Notes: generated by a model not told the origin, from the sequence alone. Positions 1 to 5,784 are shown, numbered from the stretch's first letter. The stretch: DNA of 9,375 bases from Bacillota bacterium (GCA_030705665.1 JAUZQA010000120.1:1-9375), one strand, 5' to 3'. A program made the numbers and translations.

Positions 1-11
1 AATAGAAAGCT

Positions 12-88
12 TCTATGTTACCAAACACGACTGAAAAGGGAGTGTAGAGTAACATAGAGTGTTTTCTTGCGAAAGGAAATGCTCTATG
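12..88 (+). other. Two mutually exclusive hairpins in leader-like DNA
   Basis: Positions 12-21 and 49-58 are perfect 10-base reverse complements. Positions 53-68 and 73-88 form a longer 16-pair stem (three G-U pairs) closed by a GCGA loop of the GNRA type. The two stems share 53-58, so only one can form at a time, as in attenuators and riboswitches. No U-tract follows the second stem, so it is not a standard terminator, and the promoter at 108-136 lies downstream, so any transcript carrying these stems starts outside the window. I do not recognise a known RNA family here. Confidence 0.35.
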
Positions 89-107
89 AAATCAATTCAA
101 TATTATG

Positions 108-136
108 TTGACAAAAATTTTTTATTATGTTATAAT
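108..136 (+). promoter_or_regulatory. Consensus sigma-A promoter with extended -10
   Basis: A perfect TTGACA (108-113) and a perfect TATAAT (131-136) are separated by 17 bases, and a TG one base before the -10 makes it an extended -10. Transcription would start near 143, giving a leader of about 100 nt before the cysteine-cluster gene at 246. This is the strongest promoter match in the window. It looks constitutive, since no clear operator overlaps it. Confidence 0.85.
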
Positions 137-245
137 GAAAAATTGGTGTATTTACAAAAACTCAATACTGTTTTAATATATTCTTTAGTAAATCGAAAGG
201 CACAACCGTCAAGAAAGGAAGTGTGCGGAGATAACTAAGGAATCT

Positions 246-491
246 TTGCCTTGCGAAGGGTGTAAAGGGTTATGCTGCGGTCCCGTTCCTGTAACCGAGC
301 AGGAACTCAAAAAAATCAAGAAGAAAATTAAGTCAATGCCTGCTTTGAAACGAAGAGAGTTGGAAAGCCAAACTAGATTTTTTGGAACATGCATTTTCTA
401 TGATTCCATTCATGACCAATGTGGGATTTACTCAGTGCGGCCCAAGGTTTGTCATTTATTTGGCTATCACAAAGACCTTGTTTGCTTCTGA
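246..491 (+). CDS. YkgJ-like cysteine-cluster (zinc/iron-chelating) protein, interrupted by TGA
   Basis: The 81 residues carry eight cysteines. A CxxCxxxCC cluster sits at the N-terminus (Cys3, 6, 10, 11), followed by Cys49, Cys59 in a CGIY context, Cys69 in an RPxVC context, and Cys80. This is the layout of the CxxCxxCC (YkgJ, UPF0153) family, thought to bind zinc or an iron centre; the biochemical role is unknown. A Lys-rich helix spans residues 20-40. The start is uncertain. TTG at 246 is used because no ATG or GTG lies in this frame upstream, although the frame is open back to 192. Its AAGGAA (237-242) is only 3 bases away, closer than usual. The frame stops at TGA (489-491) just after Cys80, but the same frame continues as protein-like sequence to TAA at 579-581. 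The gene is therefore either nonsense-mutated or read through. Family confidence is high; start and end are not. Confidence 0.75.
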   Translation: MPCEGCKGLCCGPVPVTEQELKKIKKKIKSMPALKRRELESQTRFFGTCIFYDSIHDQCGIYSVRPKVCHLFGYHKDLVCF

Positions 492-581
492 AATCCCGAA
501 TTAGCGTCAGGGGAAAAAGTAAAGATCAAAGAGGATCCAGCAGGGATATTAAGCGTTGATTTTACCTGGAAAGATTTTTAA
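492..581 (+). other. In-frame continuation of the cysteine-cluster gene beyond TGA
   Basis: After the TGA the same frame stays open for 29 sense codons and ends at TAA 579-581. The encoded tail starts NPELASG and ends DFTWKDF. It has ordinary amino-acid composition and reads like a normal C-terminus. A terminator hairpin follows 15 bases after the TAA, which fits the TAA, not the TGA, as the ancestral end. The full protein would be about 110 residues. I see no convincing selenocysteine insertion hairpin: only a 4-base TCCC/GGGA pair at 494-514. Confidence 0.6.
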
Positions 582-595
582 TTATTTTTTATAAA

Positions 596-620
596 ACAGA
601 GGCCTTATTGGCCTTTTTTT
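596..620 (+). terminator. Intrinsic terminator after the cysteine-cluster gene
   Basis: AGGCC (600-604) pairs with GGCCT (610-614) around a 5-base loop, and a run of seven T (614-620) follows. A-rich DNA precedes it, and on the minus strand the stem is followed by TTTT after three bases, so it could also stop the yczE-like transcript coming from the right. The stem is short, so efficiency may be modest. Confidence 0.65.
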
Positions 621-643
621 CATGCCTTGAAAAAGAGCCAATA

Positions 644-671
644 GCACATCATCCTTATAAAAATGATGTGC
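644..671. other. 9-bp inverted repeat in the convergent intergenic gap
   Basis: GCACATCAT (644-652) and ATGATGTGC (663-671) are perfect reverse complements around a 10-base loop. On the minus strand a TTTTT lies about a dozen bases past the stem, so this may help end the yczE-like transcript. Together with 596-620 and 732-758 it fills the gap between two genes pointing at each other. I see no gene in 582-769. Confidence 0.4.
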
Positions 672-731
672 TTCATAAAGGCCTTTTATCATTTTTGATC
701 CATCCATTTTTTGGACTTTTTAGCTTTGGCA

Positions 732-758
732 TGTCCGGAGTTACCACTACTTCGGACA
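732..758 (-). other. Hairpin just downstream of the yczE-like gene
   Basis: TGTCCG (732-737) pairs with CGGACA (753-758), extended inward by a G-U and an A-U pair, with an 11-base loop. It lies 11 bases past the yczE-like stop codon. No T-run follows on the minus strand, so it is not a classical intrinsic terminator; it may protect the mRNA 3' end. Confidence 0.35.
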
Positions 759-769
759 CGATCCAGTAT

Positions 770-1408
770 TTATTTAGATAAAAGCCTTGATGGCATCGGT
801 TTAGCCCACCCTCCAGTATTTAATATCTTTTTCACTTTACTATTAACATATTGAATCACTCTCCCGACACCTAGTGCAATGATAATGGTCCCTAAACCAA
901 CAGGCCCTCCAAGGATTAAACCGAATAGAACCCCAGCACCTTCACAAACAATTCTTGAAAAATTGATACTCCAATGAAAACGATGATGAAATGCCATCAT
1001 TAGGCCGTCGATCGGTGATTTTGGGAAATGGGCTTCAATATAAATCCCGATTCCAACCCCTACTGAAAGGGTTCCTAATAAAAAGTACAACCATTGCATC
1101 TCCCAAGAGGCAGGGCTGCTGAAATGATTAAATACAAGATAGGTCCAAGCATCTAAAAACATACTGCGGATCATGATTGTGATAATCGCCCCGTATTGGA
1201 GTCTTTTTCTTTCTATTATTTTGGTTGTGAAAACAACAAGGATCTGAATAATGATGGAACAGATACCGATGGTTAATCCTAGATAATGCTGGGCGCCAAT
1301 CGCAACAGCATCCCAAGAACCTGCCCCAACTGCCGAATGAATGATAATTGCAATGCCCAATGCATTCAACGCTAAACCAATCAAATAAACCGCAATTCTT
1401 TTACACAC
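770..1408 (-). CDS. yczE: YczE/YyaS/YitT-family integral membrane protein
   Basis: The product is a 212-residue, very hydrophobic protein with about five membrane segments, close in length to Bacillus YczE (about 215). Family-like motifs are GAGSWDAVAIG (residues 28-38), SPIDGLM (131-137) and a GT-x-ALGVGRVIQ segment (173-187). The start is GTG, supported by AGGAAG seven bases upstream (RC of 1416-1421). In B. subtilis yczE lies next to sfp and has been linked to peptide/polyketide antibiotic production; its molecular function is unknown. Genes of this family are recurrently neighbours of MocR regulators, as here (2880-4322). It follows the BenE-like gene on the same strand, but a terminator lies between them, so it is either transcribed by read-through or from a promoter in the 50 bases at 1409-1460. 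Family call is good; orthology with B. subtilis yczE is inferred. Confidence 0.8.
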   Translation of the reverse strand: MCKRIAVYLIGLALNALGIAIIIHSAVGAGSWDAVAIGAQHYLGLTIGICSIIIQILVVFTTKIIERKRLQYGAIITIMIRSMFLDAWTYLVFNHFSSPASWEMQWLYFLLGTLSVGVGIGIYIEAHFPKSPIDGLMMAFHHRFHWSINFSRIVCEGAGVLFGLILGGPVGLGTIIIALGVGRVIQYVNSKVKKILNTGGWAKPMPSRLLSK

Positions 1409-1460
1409 AACTACACTTCCTTTATATTCTTATTCCGCAGATTCAAACTACACATGAAAG

Positions 1461-1490
1461 AAAATCCTTTCCCCGAAAGAAAAGGATTTT
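1461..1490 (-). terminator. Terminator between the BenE-like and YczE-like genes
   Basis: AAAATCCTTT (1461-1470) and AAAGGATTTT (1481-1490) are a perfect 10-bp inverted repeat with a 10-base loop. It starts just past the permease stop codon, and on the minus strand the stem ends in TTTT then CTTT. This would reduce, not necessarily abolish, transcription into the YczE-like gene, so it can set unequal expression of two genes on one transcript. Confidence 0.7.
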
Positions 1491-1497
1491 TGAAAAA

Positions 1498-2733
1498 TCA
1501 AGCAGTCGTTTCAACTGATAGTTCATTTGCTTTTTCACGTTTTGGTTTGAAGGCAAAATGGTGGCCTTCAATTAAAAATGAAACGATTAAACTGCCGACA
1601 ATCGCCCATAATGGAGCACCGATATTGAAAAAGTGAACACCAGACATCCCAATAATCATCGCGAAGAAGGCACCCATTTGAAATTTGTTCGCTGAAAAAG
1701 CAGACTTTAGGGAATTGGTTAACACCCCTAACATCGCAAGTCCGGCGATTACGGAAACAATGACACTTGGCATCGCCACAACAAATGGAACGACGAATGC
1801 TGCAAAAAGCCCAAAGACTGAAAAGAAAAATCCATTTGAAACGGATGCTGCGTATCTGCCTTCTTTTTCACCTGTTTCTTTTGCTGAACAAATCGCTGTC
1901 ATCGGCCCGGCAATATTGATGGCATGGGCCCCAAAGAAGGAACCGGCCAGCCCGACAATGGCACCGTAAATAGCCATGGCGCTGTTTGGCGGATTGTAGC
2001 CCTGTGCCATTAACACTCCAGATGCTTGGGCATTTTCGGTACAAATGATCAATAGTGCAAGTGGAATCCCAATGGAAACGATGGCATTCATACTAAAAGT
2101 TGGCATCACTACATGTGGAAGGACGAGTGCACTTTGAAAATTTTTGATATGAAAAGCGTGTGTAACTACGGCCAGAAGCACAGATATGATTAAAGCCGAC
2201 AATACAGGCGGTACTTTTTTCAAAAAGCGGGTTGAAAGCAAAAATACTAAAATAGCAGAACCTGCCAGCAGCGGGGAAACGGTCACAGATGTGATCATGC
2301 CGGTCGCGAAGCGGATCATGACCCCGACAATCATACCCATGGCGATGGGCAGCGGAATCCATTTCATGACTTTATCGATTAAACCTGATGCTCCAAGCAG
2401 AAAAACGAGGACATTGGCTGCGATATAAGCTCCAATTGCTTCATTGATTGAAAAATGGCTTAATGACCCGACCACCAAAACGGCTCCGGCTATCGAGTGG
2501 GCACCACTGATAGGCTGCCGAAACTTTAAGGCCAAAAATATTCCAAGTAATCCACTGAAAAAGTATGTTGCAAAAATCCAGCTGATGGTTTGCGTATGGG
2601 TCAAACCGCCCGCAGTGGCGCCGCCAATAATGATTAGTGCAGGACCTGTACAGCCGAATATTGCGGCAACTAATCCGGCACTAACCGTATTAACATTTAA
2701 ATTGTGACGTAAGTCCTGAAAATTCTGTTTCAT
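1498..2733 (-). CDS. BenE-family transporter (benzoate/H+ symporter type)
   Basis: This 411-residue protein has about 11-12 hydrophobic segments, the usual size for the BenE family (PF03594). The family hallmark is at the N-terminus: a GLVAAIFGCTGPALIIIGGA stretch at residues 20-39. Further conserved-looking stretches are QPISGAHSIAGA near 75, IPLPIAMGMIVG near 130, CTENAQASGVL near 235 and FGAHAINIAGPMTAIC near 270. The type member is the proton-linked benzoate importer of Acinetobacter. In Bacilli without nearby benzoate catabolic genes, as here, the real substrate is open. The ATG is preceded by a perfect AGGAGGT four bases away. It diverges from the MocR gene across a 146-bp gap, the classic position for that regulator's target. 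Confidence 0.88.
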   Translation of the reverse strand: MKQNFQDLRHNLNVNTVSAGLVAAIFGCTGPALIIIGGATAGGLTHTQTISWIFATYFFSGLLGIFLALKFRQPISGAHSIAGAVLVVGSLSHFSINEAIGAYIAANVLVFLLGASGLIDKVMKWIPLPIAMGMIVGVMIRFATGMITSVTVSPLLAGSAILVFLLSTRFLKKVPPVLSALIISVLLAVVTHAFHIKNFQSALVLPHVVMPTFSMNAIVSIGIPLALLIICTENAQASGVLMAQGYNPPNSAMAIYGAIVGLAGSFFGAHAINIAGPMTAICSAKETGEKEGRYAASVSNGFFFSVFGLFAAFVVPFVVAMPSVIVSVIAGLAMLGVLTNSLKSAFSANKFQMGAFFAMIIGMSGVHFFNIGAPLWAIVGSLIVSFLIEGHHFAFKPKREKANELSVETTA

Positions 2734-2772
2734 TTTTACCTCCTAAAAAGTTCCCTTTCAATAAAACTACTT

Positions 2773-2801
2773 TTGTATTATTCTTGTAATATTATGATAA
2801 T
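2773..2801 (+). promoter_or_regulatory. Possible promoter for the MocR gene
   Basis: TTGTAT (2773-2778) and GATAAT (2796-2801) are 17 bases apart; the -10 is good and the -35 matches only 3 of 6. A start near 2808 would put the phased repeats at 2820-2878 inside the leader, where bound regulator would block its own gene. No equally good promoter for the divergent permease could be picked by eye in the AT-rich 2745-2830 stretch. Confidence 0.35.
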
Positions 2802-2819
2802 TAAAAAAACTAACTTTGT

Positions 2820-2878
2820 ACTCATCCAATCGGATGATGGTTGACTAATCCAATTTGAAAGACCTGAGGTGGACCAAT
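2820..2878 (+). promoter_or_regulatory. Phased direct repeats, candidate MocR operator
   Basis: ACTCATCCAAT (2820-2830) and ACTAATCCAAT (2844-2854) match at 10 of 11 bases with a 24-bp period. A third CCAAT at 2874-2878 keeps the same 24-bp step and ends just before the ATG. The first copy is also one arm of an inverted repeat, CATCC-AATC-GGATG (2823-2836). Direct repeats, sometimes with an inverted element, are the known operator style of MocR proteins such as GabR and PdxR. Binding is inferred. Confidence 0.5.
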
Positions 2879-2879
2879 T

Positions 2880-4322
2880 ATGGAGTGGAAAATTGATCGC
2901 CAGGCGAGTAAACCTCTCTATCAGCAAATATTTGAAATCATTGAAGAAAAAATTTCATATGGCGAATTTCCACCTGGCAGCCTATTGCCGTCCGAACGGA
3001 AATTGGCTGAGCGATTAAATGTCAATCGGATGACGATTGTTCATGTATACGAAGAACTCCAAGCATCCGGTTTAGTGGAAAGAAAAAAAGGCAGTGGCAC
3101 TCGTGTCAGTACTCACAAATGGGGGATCCTTCCGAAAGGCGTGACCAATTGGCGGAAATATATTGAAGGGGGTTCATTTTTACCTACCTATCCTTTAATC
3201 CGCCGGATTCGTGAAGAGGCGAAGAGGATGCAGGATGGGCTGAACATGTCTAGCGGCGAATTGTCGGCAGACTTATTTCCTGGGCATTTTTTGGAGGCAT
3301 CGTTCGCTGACCAAACGTTTCCCAGTAATCTGGGTTATGTGCATCCACAGGGACATCTTCCTTTACGTGAGACTCTTGCTGCCTATGTGAAAAGCTATCA
3401 TAATATCCATACAACAAGCTCATCTATCCTGATTACATCGGGGGCGCAGCAAGCCATCCATTTGATTACTCAATGTTTGCTTAATCCTGGTGATGCGGTT
3501 GCCATCGAGGCGCCTTCGTATTGTTATTCCCTGCCATTGTTTCAATCAGCGGGACTAAGGATTTTCGGGCTGCCGGTGGACGAGTATGGGGTGAATCCGG
3601 ATGATATCGTGGCTTTGCATCGGAAACACCAAATTCGGATGATTTTTTTAAATCCAACCTACCAAAGTCCGACCGGGAGTGTTCTTCCCGAGACTCGCAG
3701 AAAAAGAGTATTAGAGATTTCTGCAGAACTTGGGATTCCGATTGTTGAAGATGATCCGGTCAGTTTGTTGTCCTTTAATGGGGAGCACCATGCTCCGATT
3801 AAAGCGTATGACCGAAGCGGGAACGTGCTGTATGTGGGTTCGCTCTCCAAGGTGGTTGCTTCAAGTCTGCGGATCGGCTGGATTATTGGCCCGCAATCGG
3901 TTATTAATCGTTTAGCAGATGCCCGCCAGCAAATCGATTTTGGCCTCAGCATTTTTCCACAGCTGATCGCAAATCAGTTTTTGCTATCGGAAGAGTATGA
4001 GAAACATATATCCTTCTTGCGCGGTGAATTAATGGAGCGGCGGGATGTAATGGCAGCTGCTTTGCATGAAATGCTGGGGGAAAAGGTAGAATTTACAGTC
4101 CCGAATGGTGGGCTGCATATCTGGTGCAAAATCAAGGGGAAAGTGGATGACCATAAACTAGTAGAAGAAGCGATCAAAAACAAAGTTTTGTTTATGCCAG
4201 GGAGTGTCTATGGTGCCCCGAACGGATATGTTCGGTTTACGTATGCCCATTTAGAAAAAGAATCAATTAGAGAGGCGATTTCCAGATTTGCGGTGGTCGT
4301 GGCCCGAGTTTTAGAGAAATGA
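2880..4322 (+). CDS. MocR-family regulator (GntR HTH + aminotransferase-like domain)
   Basis: This 480-residue protein has a GntR-type winged helix at residues 1-77 (PLYQQI, PSERKLAERLNVNRMTI, GLVERKKGSGTRVS), a linker to about 120, and a fold-type I aminotransferase-like domain to the end. Pyridoxal-phosphate features visible are Lys324 in SLSK (Schiff base), Arg331 seven residues later, Asp291 in VEDDP, and Arg452 in YVRFTYA (carboxylate site). The tyrosine expected after DDP is Val294. MocR proteins sense a PLP-bound amine or amino acid and regulate adjacent genes, usually divergent ones. The BenE-like gene starts 146 bp away and a YczE-like gene follows it. A MocR subgroup linked to YczE-type membrane proteins has been described (YczR), and this protein likely belongs there, though by context only. 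The ATG has GAGGTGG seven bases upstream. I see no terminator after the stop. Confidence 0.9.
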   Translation: MEWKIDRQASKPLYQQIFEIIEEKISYGEFPPGSLLPSERKLAERLNVNRMTIVHVYEELQASGLVERKKGSGTRVSTHKWGILPKGVTNWRKYIEGGSFLPTYPLIRRIREEAKRMQDGLNMSSGELSADLFPGHFLEASFADQTFPSNLGYVHPQGHLPLRETLAAYVKSYHNIHTTSSSILITSGAQQAIHLITQCLLNPGDAVAIEAPSYCYSLPLFQSAGLRIFGLPVDEYGVNPDDIVALHRKHQIRMIFLNPTYQSPTGSVLPETRRKRVLEISAELGIPIVEDDPVSLLSFNGEHHAPIKAYDRSGNVLYVGSLSKVVASSLRIGWIIGPQSVINRLADARQQIDFGLSIFPQLIANQFLLSEEYEKHISFLRGELMERRDVMAAALHEMLGEKVEFTVPNGGLHIWCKIKGKVDDHKLVEEAIKNKVLFMPGSVYGAPNGYVRFTYAHLEKESIREAISRFAVVVARVLEK

Positions 4323-4423
4323 AGAATGCTGGTCGAAGATTAATAGCTTATCGTCCCCGTTCTCGGTGGAAAGATGGAGTTTCGAACATGTTAGGACTTC
4401 ATTCCCTATACAGCAGTGAAAGT

Positions 4424-4452
4424 TTGAGTCATAAGGAAGAAAGATTTTTAAT
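4424..4452 (+). promoter_or_regulatory. Probable sigma-A promoter for the DinB-family gene
   Basis: TTGAGT (4424-4429) and TTTAAT (4447-4452) are separated by 17 bases, matching 4/6 and 5/6 of consensus. The start would fall near 4459, giving a leader of about 70 nt. The rest of 4323-4529 holds no gene that I can support; it has an 8-bp palindrome AACATGTT at 4385-4392. Confidence 0.5.
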
Positions 4453-4485
4453 AAATTGAGGAGGGGTTAACCTGAAGGGGCTGGA

Positions 4486-4518
4486 ATGATCGTAAAAGCA
4501 TATCGGCTTTCATTTTAA
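4486..4518 (+). CDS. Possible 10-residue leader peptide before the DinB-family gene
   Basis: An ATG at 4486 opens a 10-codon frame (MIVKAYRLSF) that ends 11 bases before the next gene's ATG. AAGGGG lies a few bases upstream. Inside it, AAAGC (4495-4499) and GCTTT (4506-4510) form a small stem. A much better Shine-Dalgarno run, GAGGAGGGG (4458-4466), sits upstream with no ATG, GTG or TTG at a useful distance. This may be chance; it is listed because position and spacing suit a leader peptide. Confidence 0.2.
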   Translation: MIVKAYRLSF

Positions 4519-4529
4519 AGGGGGATTCT

Positions 4530-5042
4530 ATGAATCAATATAAAACCAATCTTTTCGAAACAAGAAACAGATTGCTAAATGAAATTCGTCCATTTCGTTT
4601 TGATGAATTTAACAAAAAACCTGATCCGAACAACTGGAGTGCGGCTCAAGTTTGTGACCATTTAATTTTAGTGGAAAAAGCTTTTACAAAGGCTATTGTT
4701 TATGGTCTAAAAAAAGAAGATCAAAAAATAGAGCGGAAAGATATTAGCGGTATCATGGATCGAAAGAAAAAAATCGATGCTCCTGAAATTGTTATACCCA
4801 ATTCAGAACCAATTGACATTCAGCAGGTGATTGAGCGCTTAAGTGAGTCGAGAATGGAGTTGTTGACTGTACTAAATACAATTAATGATAGCTCCATATT
4901 AACGGGAAAATATGCAAAACACCCGATTTTTGGAAAAATACCCCTGGATCAGTGGATTGAATTATTATATATGCATGAGCAGCGTCATATTGAACAAATT
5001 ATAGAAATTAAAGGAATCATTGGTGTGGAAAAGTGGAGCTGA
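4530..5042 (+). CDS. DinB-family (DinB_2) putative metal-dependent protein
   Basis: The 170-residue product fits the DinB/YfiT four-helix-bundle superfamily. NWSAAQVCDHLILVE (residues 35-49) supplies His44, and HPIFGKIPLDQWIELLYMHEQRH (131-153, quoted as key positions His131, Trp142, His149, His153) is the usual C-terminal signature. His44, His149 and His153 are the expected metal triad. Members include thiol-dependent transferases (bacillithiol in Firmicutes) and many with no known reaction, so the substrate cannot be named. The ATG has AAAGGGGG five bases upstream. It probably has its own promoter (4424-4452) and no strong terminator after it, so the next gene at 5137 may share its transcript. 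Confidence 0.85.
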   Translation: MNQYKTNLFETRNRLLNEIRPFRFDEFNKKPDPNNWSAAQVCDHLILVEKAFTKAIVYGLKKEDQKIERKDISGIMDRKKKIDAPEIVIPNSEPIDIQQVIERLSESRMELLTVLNTINDSSILTGKYAKHPIFGKIPLDQWIELLYMHEQRHIEQIIEIKGIIGVEKWS

Positions 5043-5136
5043 CCATCTCGAATTTTTAATTAATTTGTCTTTTTTTTTAAGCAGGAAAAATTCCTTCTTT
5101 GGTCGAATTTTTTAGGCAAAAGGGAGGAAATGAGCA

Positions 5137-5394
5137 ATGGGATACATTGAAAACGAACTGAATGATTTAGAAAAAGGAACCATTTATACGTCCGAGGAAA
5201 TTGCCAGTATCGTTAACCACAAGGAGAATGCATTTGTATTATGTGAGGATACTTCTATTTTTCCAAATGAGGATGCATCCTCGCGCTATTTAGTGAAAAG
5301 TAGAATTGAAACCTTTATTCATCGAAATGATGGAGGATCCTATTTCATCCCGAGCTCCAAACAATTAATCTATATTGTAAAGAAATGTATGTAA
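5137..5394 (+). CDS. Small hypothetical protein, 85 residues
   Basis: I do not recognise the family. The frame is supported by AGGGAGG (5121-5127) nine bases before the ATG and by a strong terminator six bases after the stop. The product is acidic in the first half and mixed later, with no signal peptide or membrane segment. YTSEEIASIV (17-26) reads like a helix start and SYFIPSSKQLIYIVKKC (68-84) like two strands. Two cysteines are present (36, 84). It lies 94 bases after the DinB-family gene and may be on the same transcript. The gap contains a T-run (around 5070-5079) and a weak GGAA/TTCC stem but no convincing terminator. Confidence 0.65.
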   Translation: MGYIENELNDLEKGTIYTSEEIASIVNHKENAFVLCEDTSIFPNEDASSRYLVKSRIETFIHRNDGGSYFIPSSKQLIYIVKKCM

Positions 5395-5567
5395 CGCAGG
5401 CACCCGATTGGGTGCTTTTTAAATGGGCTGATTTTATAAAATCAATTAGGGCATGGAGGGCATATTACTTACTTTTATATGAGCTTGAAAAAAAGCGAGT
5501 TGACCCTGAAATCCTCAGGGCTTTTGAAGAAACGATCAATCATTTGGAGATGCTGGATGTAGGTTGA
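5385..5567 (+). CDS. Doubtful 60-residue ORF or gene remnant spanning a terminator
   Basis: The frame overlaps the end of the preceding gene by ten bases (its ATG at 5385 precedes the TAA at 5392-5394), so expression by translational coupling is conceivable. Its first dozen codons encode the terminator stem at 5400-5420. No Shine-Dalgarno fits the start, and the only good one (GGAGGG, 5455-5460) has no in-frame start after it. The downstream part looks protein-like: WADFIKSIRAWRAYYLLLYE, then a charged helix ending in HLEMLDV. It stops three bases before a bidirectional terminator. It may be a real small gene with its 5' end lost, a relic, or chance. No family recognised. Confidence 0.35.
   Translation: MYVTQAPDWVLFKWADFIKSIRAWRAYYLLLYELEKKRVDPEILRAFEETINHLEMLDVG
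5400..5420 (+). terminator. Intrinsic terminator after the 85-residue gene
   Basis: GCACCC (5400-5405) pairs perfectly with GGGTGC (5410-5415) around a GATT loop, followed by TTTTT (5416-5420). It begins six bases after the stop at 5394, the normal position for an intrinsic terminator. Confidence 0.85.
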
Positions 5568-5570
5568 TAT

Positions 5571-5622
5571 AAAAAAAGATGTTTGCCGGCTCCCATTCCG
5601 AGGGACGCAAACATCTTTTTTT
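5571..5622. terminator. Strong bidirectional terminator
   Basis: The arms at 5571-5586 and 5607-5622 are perfect 16-base reverse complements, with seven A at one end and seven T at the other, so the element works on both strands. The 20-base loop holds a second stem, TCCC/GGGA (5591-5594, 5602-5605). It separates the plus-strand ORF ending at 5567 from the minus-strand Spo0E-like gene whose stop is at 5632. Confidence 0.9.
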
Positions 5623-5631
5623 CGTAATGTA

Positions 5632-5784
5632 TTATGCAGGAACTTTTTTCATTTGTAGATTGATTAAATAGTCAAGCCTTTTGCTAAGTTTAATCGTTTC
5701 ATCGGATGTAAAGCCCTCTGCCATGCCAACAGTAACCATTTTTTTTCGTAACTGCTCAATGAGTTCACGTAAATCATTATTCAT
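5632..5784 (-). CDS. Spo0E-family sporulation regulatory aspartyl-phosphate phosphatase
   Basis: The 50-residue product fits the Spo0E family (PF09388): two helices, IEQLRKKMVTVGMAEGF (9-25) then TIKLSKRLDYLINL (30-43), with the S-x-x-L-D signature as SKRLD at 34-38. Spo0E, YisI and YnzD dephosphorylate Spo0A~P and so delay sporulation; the acidic residue of the signature contacts the target. The open frame extends 25 codons further upstream, but the ATG at 5784 is preferred. It has AAAGGGG (5794-5800) nine bases upstream, and the extra N-terminus has no Spo0E character. B. subtilis Spo0E has a longer C-terminal tail that this protein lacks, as do YisI and YnzD. A possible Spo0A box lies upstream at 5862-5868. 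Confidence 0.85.
   Translation of the reverse strand: MNNDLRELIEQLRKKMVTVGMAEGFTSDETIKLSKRLDYLINLQMKKVPA

Noticed and set aside
143..245. Known riboswitch in the leader of the cysteine-cluster gene
   Set aside because: Compared by eye with c-di-GMP, TPP, ydaO, Mn and fluoride motifs; no conserved core could be placed.
489..514. Selenocysteine insertion element after the TGA
   Set aside because: Only a 4-bp stem with a large loop is visible; no bacterial SECIS-like apical loop.
1409..1453. AACTACAC repeated at 1409-1416 and 1446-1453 before the yczE-like gene
   Set aside because: Only two 8-bp copies, 37 bp apart, unlike the candidate MocR repeats; could be chance.
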